Assembly (NCBI GenBank): GCA_947628555.1
Contig: CANRAI010000001.1
Span: forward strand, 1 to 62,639
Source of the DNA: an uncultured Clostridia bacterium
GTDB lineage: Bacteria > Bacillota > Clostridia > Christensenellales > Borkfalkiaceae
Direction: 5' to 3'
DNA: 62,639 bases
The notes beneath the pieces are model-generated. The model saw only the letters and a program-made list of their open reading frames with translations. It ran no database searches and was not told the origin of the DNA. Both the position numbers and the translations under genes were made by a program. The number at the start of each line of letters is the position of its first letter. The first letter of the stretch is position 1. Below, piece after piece: positions 23,488-34,600 of the stretch.

Positions 23488-24486
23488 CTATTTCCCGAGC
23501 TTGACTCGAGGGTCAACTACGGCGTACATAATGTCCGAAAGCAGAATACCGAGTATGGTAAGAATCGCGATGAACATATTATATCCCATTGCGAGGGGTA
23601 TATCGCCCTGAATAAGGGAGTCGTACGTTATTTTACCTATACCGGGAATACCGAATACCGTTTCGGTTATCATTGCGCCGCCGAACAGCATGGGAAGGGT
23701 CGAAGCCATAACCGTTACCAAAGGTATCATGGTGTTACGGAATACGTGCTTATAGATGACTTTGTTTTCGGAAAGTCCCTTTGCGCGAGCCGTTCTTATG
23801 TAATCGGCGTTTAGCACTTCAAGGGTATTGGTACGCTGGTAACGCATGTAAGAACCTACGTTCAGCATTACCAATACTATCATGGGCAAAATCAAATGCC
23901 ACATCATATCGCCGAATACCAGAAAACCGGAAGCGTTTGACGGTAGGTTAGACGAAATACCCGAAATGGGGAACCAGCCCAAATCTTCCGAGAACCATTT
24001 AATAAACAGGTTGCCGAGGAAGAACGTGGGGAACGCCATCAAGGTCATACATACGACGGTTGCTACGTAGTCAAGCTTGCCGTATTGGTTTACCGCGCAC
24101 TTTACTCCGAGAGGAATTGCTATCAACAATTCGAGAATCATAGATACGAATGCAACGCCGAAGGAAATACCCATGTACTGCGAAATAACTTTGGATACAG
24201 GTTGAAGCTGAACCCAAGATTCCCCAAGGTCGCCCTGTAAAGCCGAACCGAGCCATCTGAAATATCCCTTTATGATACCCCAAAAACTTTCGTCGTCCAA
24301 GCCGTACTGCACCTTCATTTTTTGAAGCACTTCCTCGCTCATACCCGTGCCGCCTCCGGCGAGAGTCGCAAATTTACCCTCTACAAAGTCGGTGGGCATC
24401 ATTCTCAGTATGAAATAGATAATCATTGTGACGCCGAGAATGATGAACACGGAAAGGAGAAGTCTTTTTATTATATATTTAACCAT
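23488..24486 (-). CDS. oppB: Oligopeptide ABC transporter permease OppB
   Basis: 332-residue DppB/OppB permease. It opens with the family signature MVKYIIKRLLLSVFIILGV, has about six membrane helices, the EAA loop ARAKGLSENKVIYKHVFRNTMIP, and ends in DIMYAVVDPRVKLGK, all typical. Ribosome site AAAGGATTGG. It lies 25 bases after oppA and 8 before oppC, so it should be on the same message. Confidence 0.95.
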   Translation of the reverse strand: MVKYIIKRLLLSVFIILGVTMIIYFILRMMPTDFVEGKFATLAGGGTGMSEEVLQKMKVQYGLDDESFWGIIKGYFRWLGSALQGDLGESWVQLQPVSKVISQYMGISFGVAFVSMILELLIAIPLGVKCAVNQYGKLDYVATVVCMTLMAFPTFFLGNLFIKWFSEDLGWFPISGISSNLPSNASGFLVFGDMMWHLILPMIVLVMLNVGSYMRYQRTNTLEVLNADYIRTARAKGLSENKVIYKHVFRNTMIPLVTVMASTLPMLFGGAMITETVFGIPGIGKITYDSLIQGDIPLAMGYNMFIAILTILGILLSDIMYAVVDPRVKLGK

Positions 24487-24511
24487 TGTTCCAATCCTTT
24501 AAGGTTATTTA

Positions 24512-27157
24512 TTAAAGGTAATTTACTTCCCAGATTCTGTCAAGCAAACCGTTCGTTGCATTAGCATTTTTATTCAGCGATTCGGGGTTTATTATATTCT
24601 TGTTATAAACGCAGAGGTCTTTACGCTGATAAACAGGCAACTCTACCGCAAGCTCCATCAAGTAGTCAAGACATGTCGCATATTTCGCTTTGCGGTCAGC
24701 CTTTACGGTTGTCTTTCTTGCTTCGTCGATTTTCTCGCTCATGGCATTTATAATATCACGTTCTTTTTTATACTTCTCGGTGGTATCGTTCAATATTTCT
24801 CTATAACCCCAGTTGAGTACGCTGGTCGCTTTACTGTCCTTATGATATACCTGGAACATATCGGGGTCAACGCCGGAAGACCACGCCGCCGCCCAAATGG
24901 CAAGCTCGCCCGTGGTAAGTTTTTTAAGCGCGTTGACGTCGGGAGTTACGGTTATTTTAAAGCCCGCTTCGTTCAGAAGCCTTGCTGCATTCGTAAACAT
25001 ACCGTATGCGGGGTGGTCGTCAGCAGCCGCGCCTGCAATTATGAAAGTATAAGTTAAGGATTTACCGTCTTTCTGATAAACGCCGTCGCCGGATTTTGTG
25101 TAGCCCAAAGCTTTAACAGCGTCTTCTATATCGGAAGCTTTTGTAAATCTTTCATAATAAGCCGTACAACCTGTCGGATATGCCCAGGATGTAGAGGACA
25201 TAGGTCTGTTAATAACGCTTGCAAGCGAAGAACCGTAGAACCTTATGGAGTCGTTGGGGTTCATAGCCCTCATTATTATTCTTCTTATTTCGATATTCTC
25301 AACATATTTGGGGTTGATACCGACATAACCAAAACCGTTTGTATCGTATGCAGCCTTACCGAAAGTTGCGTCGCCATCTACGGCAGCCTGGTTTTCGCTT
25401 GTAGCGCTGGGTTCGCCGTAATCGACTTCGCCGTTACGGATAGAAGATATAATTCTCTGTTCGTCAACTATTTTGTAACGCAAATATTTGATTTTTGCGT
25501 TTTCGATTCCTTTGCCCATAGTCTCGAAATAAGGATTCCTTTCATAATAAACCAAATCGAGGGGTTTGAAATCATTGCCGCCGCCGTACCCGACTGCGCC
25601 GCCGTTTCTTGTGGAAGCCATGTAAGGACCTGCGCCTACGGGAACGCCGTTCTTTGCGGGGTCTTTGAGCACCTTGTCGAAGAAGCCGCTATCTCCCCTT
25701 TCTACGCCGAAGTTATGTTCGCCGTCGAAAGCAGCTACATAATCCTTTTCCTTTTCCGCATCCTTTGCCTTATAAGTGCCGGAATAATAATGCAAGGGAA
25801 CGACATTTACGCCGAACTGCCAGATAGCCGCGGGGTCAACGTCGTTTATGGCTATTTTAAGTACGTCGTGCTCTTCGCCCAAATCTTTACCGTTGAAAGT
25901 ACTTGTCTTATAAGTGGAAATACCCCTTATATAGTCAATAGGAGTCGCCGTGGGATCGTTCAAAGCTTTATGGCGCTCGTCCGCTAAGAAATAGTTGTAA
26001 GCCGTATTACCGGTAGCCCAATACAGAAGAATATCGTCAAGCTTGTTGCGTATATTGTATTCGGCATACATACGCTGTATGCAATATTCCTTGGTGATCT
26101 GCAATCTTGCATATTCTTCGGCGTTATCGGTATCTATGTTATTGTCGGTTATATACTGTTGGATTTTTTCGGGAGTTGTGCGTTCGGCAATCGCGTCGAT
26201 TTCCGCTTGGCGGCCGGTTTTACCGTCCTCTGCGCCGACTGCGCCTGTCTGCCAAGGATCGAGCGTGGTATATTTTTTGCCGTTTTCATCCTTCATATCC
26301 TCGGAAGAACCGTTTTCATTTTGTTTTCTCTGAACACTAACAAGACCTTCCTGGAAGAGATATGCCTGCCAAGCTTCGGTGAATCTGTATTCCTTGTAGG
26401 TTTCCTGCCAGCTTGTTTCGCAAGTAGCCCAGTCGTTGGTTACTTCCTGCTTGAACCAATCCATTATATTTGCATAGTCCGCCTGAATTTCCGGGTCATT
26501 TTCAAAATTACTTTGTGTATATTGGTCACCCGCCTGGGTGCCTATGCCGTAATTTATAAGTTCTTGAAGTCTGTGCTGGGCTGCTGAACGGTATTTTGAG
26601 TCATCTTCCTTACCATCAACTGCGTTGGCGTTGTTGGTACGATATGCAGTAAGCCCCTGTATATCTACCGAGTACATGGTGTTGGAACCGATATATGCGG
26701 TGTCGAGATATACGTAGAATGTGAACAGGACGTCCTTGATTGTAAGGGGCTCGCCGTCGGAGAACTTCATACCGTTTTTGATAACAAAGTCGTATTCCGT
26801 TCTCTTTGCGCCGGCAGGGTTTTCAAGTACGTTTCCGCCTGTCTGCTGGTCGTAATACGTTTCTGTATAGTCGAGAGCGACCGAGGGATAATCTTCACCG
26901 ACAGCAGGAACCGCCGCGTCATTATCGTTGGGATTGGTCGTTACCGAGATAAGCGAAGCCTGGGTCTGGCTTATAACCTGACCGTCGTTCAGCGACGTAT
27001 AGAAGAAGGGATTGAAAAGTCCTTCGGTAGCGCCGAGCGAAAGCATCAGCGCACGGGTTTCAGGGTCGTTGTTGGAACCACCCGGCTTGCACGCAACAGC
27101 AAACAGCATTGTGCCGCCCAACAGTGCGCAGGTTAAGGTTTTTAATAGCTTATTCAT
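24512..27157 (-). CDS. oppA: Oligopeptide-binding lipoprotein OppA (SBP family 5)
   Basis: Solute-binding lipoprotein that hands peptides to OppBC. The signal peptide ends in a lipobox (FAVAC, Cys23) followed by KPGGSNN. Family-5 features include KNGMKFSDGEPLTIKDVLFTF-like text (about residues 135-160), VGAGPYM, YLRYKIVDEQ and the C-terminal PVYQRKDLCVYN. At 881 residues it is far larger than E. coli OppA (543); the extra length lies mainly between about 195 and 400, charged and Gln/Glu/Asn-rich. Such oversized forms occur in uncultured Clostridia. AAGGAGG precedes the ATG. Confidence 0.93.
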   Translation of the reverse strand: MNKLLKTLTCALLGGTMLFAVACKPGGSNNDPETRALMLSLGATEGLFNPFFYTSLNDGQVISQTQASLISVTTNPNDNDAAVPAVGEDYPSVALDYTETYYDQQTGGNVLENPAGAKRTEYDFVIKNGMKFSDGEPLTIKDVLFTFYVYLDTAYIGSNTMYSVDIQGLTAYRTNNANAVDGKEDDSKYRSAAQHRLQELINYGIGTQAGDQYTQSNFENDPEIQADYANIMDWFKQEVTNDWATCETSWQETYKEYRFTEAWQAYLFQEGLVSVQRKQNENGSSEDMKDENGKKYTTLDPWQTGAVGAEDGKTGRQAEIDAIAERTTPEKIQQYITDNNIDTDNAEEYARLQITKEYCIQRMYAEYNIRNKLDDILLYWATGNTAYNYFLADERHKALNDPTATPIDYIRGISTYKTSTFNGKDLGEEHDVLKIAINDVDPAAIWQFGVNVVPLHYYSGTYKAKDAEKEKDYVAAFDGEHNFGVERGDSGFFDKVLKDPAKNGVPVGAGPYMASTRNGGAVGYGGGNDFKPLDLVYYERNPYFETMGKGIENAKIKYLRYKIVDEQRIISSIRNGEVDYGEPSATSENQAAVDGDATFGKAAYDTNGFGYVGINPKYVENIEIRRIIMRAMNPNDSIRFYGSSLASVINRPMSSTSWAYPTGCTAYYERFTKASDIEDAVKALGYTKSGDGVYQKDGKSLTYTFIIAGAAADDHPAYGMFTNAARLLNEAGFKITVTPDVNALKKLTTGELAIWAAAWSSGVDPDMFQVYHKDSKATSVLNWGYREILNDTTEKYKKERDIINAMSEKIDEARKTTVKADRKAKYATCLDYLMELAVELPVYQRKDLCVYNKNIINPESLNKNANATNGLLDRIWEVNYL

Positions 27158-27167
27158 GTTTTCCTCC

Positions 27168-28616
27168 TTAAACTATTACATCATTATTTATTTTCAAAGT
27201 TGCGTTAAGCACTTCTAAATCGGGGTAAATTTCTTCGAACGCAGCGTCCGTTCTGTCAAGATTTTCGTCGTTATCCTTGCCATATCTGCCGTACAGCCAG
27301 TTGTCGGTTTTATAGCTTCCGCTCAACGAAGGAATATTTCTAATTCCCGAGTTAGCGTCCATAGTTACGCTTACCGATATTCCGTCAACGGTAACATTTG
27401 CAATCTTCGCGCCTTCGGTCACCTTTGTGAAGAGAGCATACGCTCTTATCCATGCGCCCGATTTTACACTAGCCGTAACGGAAACATTTTTCAACGTAAG
27501 ATTTTTGATTTCCGCATTGGCGCCTATCTTTCCGAATAGGGATACTTCTCCGTCGTTTGAAACGGAAGAGAGACTTACGGTAAGCCCCGAAATAGATTTT
27601 CCGTTACCGTCGATTACACCGTTGAAGATATACGGTTTTTCCGAAGTGTAAGCGCCGGTATAATTTATATCGTTTACGATAAAGAAGTTGGAAGAACCGT
27701 ACGCGTCGAGCATTTTTTCTACGTCCTTTTCATTCCTTACGGGCGTCCACTTGCCCGAAATAAACTTTGCATAAATCACACGGTTTTCCGTTTCGGGCTT
27801 TTGCACAATGGCGCCTGTATTGACAATGTCCGTACACTCCTTGTCGTAATAGAGATGGATATAGCTGTGTGTGCTTGAAGCGGGGAAAATATTATCTTCG
27901 GGTTTCAATCCCATTTCAGTAAAACCGCCGAAATCCGCATACGCAATCACGTCGCCATTTTTTACTTCCTCTTCAACAGGATTATCGTTTTCGTCGTAAA
28001 CAGGCTTGCCCTCTTCGTTTAATTTTGCAAACTTTACAGTATCCGTATCGCTTGCAAGGCGGTATTCGATTTTTAAATCGGGAATCCAGTTGGCTACAAG
28101 ATATAAATGCTCGTTTTCGCCGATTTTCGGGTGATTGCCGTCAACAAACACGTCCTGTCCGCTTGAAAGCGCGGTGAATTTCTTCTCCGCTTCAGCCTTC
28201 TCCCTTTCGTTCGCGCCGATTATCTCCGCCGTACCCGTTATGTCTTTGACCTTGCAAACCTCGCCCGTTTCTTCATCCGTCAATATGGGAAGCCCGTCTT
28301 TCAGTTCGCAATACTGCCAGCCGGCGAATATAAAGTTGTCCTTTTCAATCGTAAATTTCTGATTCTGGCCTAAACCATCTACGCCGATGTTGAAGATAGG
28401 CTGCCCTGCCTTGAACCTGAAACACATATAGCATTGCTTGTTACCCGTAAATTTACCGCCGTTGGCATAATACGTTACGGTTGAGTCCATTCCGAGTCCA
28501 TGCGCAAGCTCGTCGGGGGTGAGTTCGCCGATACTGCATCCGGCGATAATCCCCGCCGTAAGCGTAAGAACGAATATCGCCGTCAAAATTAACAATGATT
28601 TTAATTTAGCTTTCAC
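27168..28616 (-). CDS. Surface lipoprotein with an InlB-type repeat and GLUG-like segment
   Basis: 482 residues, GTG start with AAGGTGAAA ribosome site. The lipobox IIAGC places the lipid on Cys27. The mature N-terminus (about 48-110) resembles an InlB/Listeria-Bacteroides repeat: VTYYANGGKFTGN, then FIFAGWQY. A second region (about 330-430) reads FNGVIDGNGKSISGLTVSLS, SLFGKIGANAEIKNLTLKNV, a parallel beta-helix/GLUG-like pattern also present in the 1927-residue lipoprotein of this locus. It sits between the subtilase and oppA (13- and 10-base gaps). No catalytic residues seen; probably a substrate-capture or adhesion protein. Confidence 0.8.
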   Translation of the reverse strand: MKAKLKSLLILTAIFVLTLTAGIIAGCSIGELTPDELAHGLGMDSTVTYYANGGKFTGNKQCYMCFRFKAGQPIFNIGVDGLGQNQKFTIEKDNFIFAGWQYCELKDGLPILTDEETGEVCKVKDITGTAEIIGANEREKAEAEKKFTALSSGQDVFVDGNHPKIGENEHLYLVANWIPDLKIEYRLASDTDTVKFAKLNEEGKPVYDENDNPVEEEVKNGDVIAYADFGGFTEMGLKPEDNIFPASSTHSYIHLYYDKECTDIVNTGAIVQKPETENRVIYAKFISGKWTPVRNEKDVEKMLDAYGSSNFFIVNDINYTGAYTSEKPYIFNGVIDGNGKSISGLTVSLSSVSNDGEVSLFGKIGANAEIKNLTLKNVSVTASVKSGAWIRAYALFTKVTEGAKIANVTVDGISVSVTMDANSGIRNIPSLSGSYKTDNWLYGRYGKDNDENLDRTDAAFEEIYPDLEVLNATLKINNDVIV

Positions 28617-28628
28617 GATCTTTCACCT

Positions 28629-31600
28629 TCAGTTTTTATTTATTCTGCGGCGAAGCTTTTGAACCAAAAGCAATGCGCCTGCCGTAATAAGAAGCATAAG
28701 TCCCGTTCCGCCGAGAGTCGAACCAATGTCCATAGTGCCGCAACCGGCGCAGTTCCCGCCCCCTTCGGAAGGATTTTCGGGCTGATCATCTCCACCTTTC
28801 GCCGTAACCGTAATAGGAACACGGCAATAGCGACCCTCATACTCCAATTCAACGTAATCGTCGAACGTCTGCAACGCGCCTGCATATTCGGGAAGTATGG
28901 TTAAAAGCGATGTATCGTATATGAGTTCCGTCGAGTAATCGTCGTACGTTACCTGAACTACCAAGCCGGTTATGTCGAACTTTTCACCTTCCACATACTG
29001 CGTTTTGCAGTTTTCAACGGAATAAACTTCGACGCCCGATACCTTAATGGGTAAATTGAAACGCTGTTTTACGGGTTTTAAAGCGGCTTCTATTTCACCG
29101 AGCTTTGCGCGCCTATCTTCGCCTTCGTTAGCAAACTCGAACTGCTTTTCGCTTCTTATATTATTGTAAGCGAGGTGCGCTTCCTTTACCTTTTCGGAGA
29201 ATTCGGAAACAATTTTGGTGTTCGCGTCGTTGACTTCGAGGTTCGCCCAGGCCTTAACCAAATCCAAAACGAAGCTGTTAACAAGGGTTTTGAAGTTTCT
29301 GGTATTGTCGTCGATAAGTTCGCCGAGGTCGTTCTTTACCAAGAAGTAGAGATTGTAAATGTAGCTATCGTAGCCCGAGCCGTTGGAAGGATAGCCTATC
29401 GTCAAATCGCTTTGCGCATTGCCCGTCCAATAGCTGAAGAACCTATCGCAGAAGTTAGAGTAGTACAACGTACGGTAATCCATTGAATTATAGCTGAGCG
29501 GCTCGAATTCGCTCAACAGGGTAGGCGCGTTCATTGCTTCGAAATCGTATCTTTTCACTTTCGAATTATAGAACGCCGCAACGCCTATTGTCTTTAAGCT
29601 GTAAGGAAGGGTCACCGCTTTAAGCCCGTTGTCAACATATGCGAACGCATACGCCTGGATGCTTGCCGTTCCGTCCAATACTCTGTAATGGTTGCTAAGT
29701 GTGTCTCCCGTCGTTCCGATTAAATTCGTGGGATACATGACAAGTTCGTACTTTTCAGTGGTTCCCGTCGCAAAGTCGGTAATTCTTCTGTAAAGAACGT
29801 TGTTATCTGCAAAAAATACTTTGTTGCCGTCATTAACCGTTACGCTTGTCATAAGCGTGGACATAAACGCGCCGTCGCCGAGGCTTACAAGGGTTGCGGG
29901 AATATCTATGGTACGAATCCTGGAATTGGCAAATGCGTGATTTCCTATTCTTTCCGCTACGGGAATTTTAATATCCGTTATCTTCGATTCTGTTACGTAG
30001 AACGCCTGCTCGCCTATGTTCGTTGCCTTGTTGAGGTGGAGAACAGTCAGTTTTGTGTTTGTAAAAGCGAAATCACCGATCTTCTCGAAATTTTCAAGTC
30101 CCGTTACCGTTTCCAACGCCATACATTCCATAAACGCCGCGGCACCGATTTCGGTAACATTTGAAAGGTTTATATTCGTAAGCTTATCACAATGCCAGAA
30201 CGCCGCCTCACCTATTTTCGTAAGCCCGCCTATGTTGACTTCTGTAAGACTACTTTCCTTATAGACAGGAACACGTTCCTGAGTAGCTGTGATGTCGTAT
30301 CTGAGTATTCCGGGGAAGAATGTATATCTGCCCGAATCCTTTGCGGTTACGCCGAAAGTTGCGGTTGTCAAAGCCGTGCAGCCTTCGAAAGTGCGCTCGC
30401 CGAGGGTCTCGACCGAAGGAAGAGTCGCCGCTCCAAGATGTTCGCAGTTGAAGAAGGTATAGCTGCCCATCTTCTTTATGCCAGCGGGCAGTTCAACGGA
30501 CGTCAATGCCGTGTTTGCAAAAGCGTAGTCGCCCGTTTCGGTGATTGCCGAATTAAATTCGACTCCTGAAAGTTCGGTGCATCCGTCGAAAGCGTGGTTG
30601 CCTATACTTTGAACTCCTGCGGGAATTTTAATCGAAGTAATCTTGCTGCCCGCAAACGCAAAATCGGGAATTGCTTTTAAATTTTCAGGCAAAGTTACCG
30701 AAGTAAAATCCGTATTTGCAAATGCGCCTTCGCCGATATCCTCAACAGTCTCGGGTATTATAAGCGAGGTGACGCCTTCAAATTCGCTTTCGGAGAACGC
30801 GTACGCCGCAATTCCCGTAATATTGGCTTTAAACTTGAATTCACTTGTCACGGTTGCGGGTGCGCGGAGAAGGGTATTGCCGCGGTAAACGCCTTCATTT
30901 TCCGCTTCGGTATATCCTTGGCCCCACGTGATGTTCACGTTCTTGTCTCCGAATATGCTGTCGCCGAGTACGGGATTGCCCTTAGGCATATTAAAGCTTG
31001 TGATTGCAGTATTAGCAAACGCGCTGTCGCCGATATAGGATACCGTGCAGTTATCTGCGAATTGGACTGTGGAAAGCTGAGTACAGCCGCGGAACGCATA
31101 GGCGTCGATTCTGAAAATCGTATTCTCCCAGAAAGCTTTATTGCCGTTACTGTCCACAGCGTCCTTGTCTCCGAATTTGACAGTTTCCAGCGAAGTGCAG
31201 TTTTCAAACGCGCCGCCGCCGATGTTTACGATTGTATCGTCGGCAAGCATACCCCATAATACCGGGCTGCCCGAAACGCGGGGATTGTTTATAGTAACTT
31301 CTTCAAGCGAAGTACATCCGTAGAACATACCTTCGCCTATTGCCGAATAATGAGCCGTTTTAATTTTGTTAAGTTTTGTACAGCCTTCGAATACGTTATA
31401 TCCGACGGTATGCAGACCCGTTATGTCGGCTTCCAGAAGTTCGGTGCAATTTTTGAATGCGTAGTCGTCTGCAATACCTATTTTCTCCATGTGTCTGATT
31501 TGTTTAAGCGGGGTATTTGCAAACGCAGCCGTACCTATCGTGACAACCTTAACGTTTGTAAGGTCGAGAATTTTAAGGCTCGTACATCCCATGAACGCGT

Positions 31601-34600
31601 CCGCAAGAATAAGGTTTACAGCCGCCAGGTCGAGTACCGGCTGAGAATTGTCATCCGTTTCATCGATGAAATATACCTCTTCAAGCGCCGTACAGTTGAG
31701 GAACGCTCTTTCGGAAATCTGGGTAACCGTCTTGGGGATGATTACCTTCTTCATTGTATCGTTATCCTTGAAAGCTTCCTCGCCGATAGTCATTATGTTT
31801 CTGTCGTCGGGGATTTTAACCGTTTCGGTACTGCCGTAGTAATGGTTGAGGGTCATATTCTCAACGGTGAAAGAATCTACGACGCTGAGAATTACAACCG
31901 CAGTCACCCGCGTGCCGTTCGCCTGCGTAGCGGTCGCCGTAATAGTAACCGTGCCGCGGGTGTTATTTGTCGTAACCTCGCCATCCTTTACAGTTGCTAT
32001 ATCTTCGTCCGAAGAGCTCCATGTAAAATTCAAATCGCTTACGGGATAGTACCAGGGGTCTGATTCTATATCCAGTGTGAAAGTCTGACCTGCGTTTACG
32101 GGCACCGTTCCGCCCGGGCCGGGGTTGGTTAAACTCAGCTTGGAATTTATAATAGGGCCGAAACTCAGCGTAGGGTCGGGCAGCTTGCGCGTGCTGTCCA
32201 CTATCTTAACGTTCAGCGTTATTGTTTCCCCGTCCTTTGTTGAGACTGTAACGCGCACGTTTTCCGTCGCCTTAACTGCGAACAGCTGGTTATTTTTAAC
32301 CTTTAAGCGGTCTGAACGGCTTGACTTCCATTCGTAGTTGGAAGGATTTGTAGAACCGCAATTCAGCCCAACGGTATAAAGTTCGTTAACTTCAAGCGTG
32401 AGGTTATAAGTCGGGTTGCCGTTCTGGGTGGTGGTTGCAGTAAGTCTGTCGTCCGTAACAAAGCTTATTTTACTGTCGTTCTGGTTGGAATCGTTGGCAG
32501 TTTTGAAATTGATGTTATAAACGCTGTGGTTAAGCGAATAGTCGTCAACCTGAATGTAAAGTTTGTTGCGGTATTTTTCGTAGATATCGGTAACCTCTAT
32601 GGAAACCGTATTAGTAGTATTTCTCTGAGGATTATAGATAGGCGTTACGTATTCCGTAGCCATATTGATTATGGGCGTTTCGGTGCTATTGGGGTCGTAA
32701 TCCTCGTCGGAATAGCAGAGAAGAACGGACTGGGGATAATGGTTATCGTAAATATCGAGGTCGAGATAAATCCTCTGTTTGGTCTCCTTTCCGTCTGTGT
32801 AATCGTAGAAACGAAGGCGCGTACCTTGAAGAATCGGCGAATCGTAATCGACGTAGAAATCGGTACTGAAAGAATTATCGGGATTGAAATTGCCGTTGTC
32901 CTTATCCGACGCCTTCATATAGAACTTGAATTCTATATTGTATTTACCGTTGTTGATAAGTCCAAGCTCATCGGAATCGAGTTTAAGCTCGACAAGTCCG
33001 GGTACAGCGCTGCCGCCGCCCGCATAGCCCTTGCCTACACGGTATTTCGTGCCCTGATATACAAGCTCGCCCGTGTTTACATTGCGGATGTCGTATGCGA
33101 CGAGTTCGGCGTTCCTCAGAAGTCCCGCGTAAAGCGCTCTTAAACCCGTAGAAGTGAGGTAGTTCTCCATACTTGTCGCGCCGTAGAAGTCGTTGAAACG
33201 GGAAATCGAGCAATGCTCTTCCGTAACGTAAATTTGGTCCGCGTTTTCGTCTTGCAGATATGCGAATCCGCCCATGGGCACAGCGTATCTGCCGTTATAA
33301 TAAGTTGAATATAGCTGGGTAGCGAAAATACTCTCGTGGGGCTTCTGCTCATCGGTCAAAGAAGTATCCTGCTCAATAGCGGATATTTCATATGCGTTGT
33401 AGTCGAGCATGGGCGCCGATTCCCAGTCGCCGTAGAAGCCCATGAAAGGCAGGTTGAGGTCGCACTGGTCTTCGTTACTTTCGTCCGATTCGAGGGAAAT
33501 GAAACCCTCGACGTACATGCCGTTTTTGAAATATCTGTCGATATACGCCTTCTCTTCCCTGGAAAGCGTAAGTTTAACGTTGATTGTCGCTTCCTGACTA
33601 CTTGCAACCGTGATTAAATTATTTCCGCTGTCAAACGTTGCGCCGTCAACTTTGAATTCGGCGGGAATGTCGTCAAGCATATAAGCGGCTTCGGCTACGG
33701 CGAGTTCGTTAGTCGAAATCGTTTCGGTCATAAATCTCGAAACAAGTTTGAATTTAAGTTCTTTTTCGCCGAAATTCTTTACTTTGAATTTAAAGCTATA
33801 TACGCCGTTCTTCTGCTCGTCCTCCCCGAGTTCTATCTTGGGTCTGTCGTCCTCGGCGCCGCCGTCATTTTCGTCGGTGGAAAGATATGCTTTGGTTGTG
33901 AATATGTTCTTTAATGTCGCAAGCCCCGCGCCCTGCTTTCTGGGGGAATAGGGCAGGTGGTTTTGATCGTAAAGAAGGGTTGCCGAGCTCATTACAATCT
34001 GGTTTGTAAGCGTTGTAAGCTCTACTGCGTTTATACCCGAGTGAGTATTTTTCAAATAGTCTTTGACAAGCGCCATAAGTCCCGCGAGGTTGGGAGTAGC
34101 CATAGACGTACCGCTCATTTCCTCGTAGCCGCCCGAAACTGCGGAAGTAATCTCGCCGCCGTGAGAGGTTATGTCGGGTTTAAGTCCCAAGTCGGGAGTT
34201 GCGCCCCACGACGAGTAATCGTTCATGAAAGGGCCGGCAAGATTTTTCTTGTTGATTTCTATCTTGCCCTCCGCTCTGGGGCCTCCGGCGGACATGGTAA
34301 GCGCCGAGCCCGCGTCCATATCTACCGAAACGGCGGGTATCCTTTGTTTGGGGTCGATGTCGCCTAAGGACATTCTTATAGTGCCGGGCACGTTGTTATA
34401 GACAATTATGCCGTTCGCGCCGAAGTAGGACGCAGTCTCAACTTTTTCCTTAAAGTCCGTGGTACCGCGCCTTACGACGACGATTATCTTTTCGTTCTCG
34501 GCTTTATTTTGAAGGCGGGCTCTTATAGTCGATGAGTAATCGCCCGCGGAACCGACGCCGCTTATTACAAGATAGGTAAATGTTTCGCTTGGCTTGTCGC

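Noticed and set aside
29675..31775. CRISPR-like or tandem DNA repeats in the subtilase gene
   Set aside because: The periodicity is that of protein LRR units with diverged codons, not identical DNA repeats with spacers. No CRISPR array is present.
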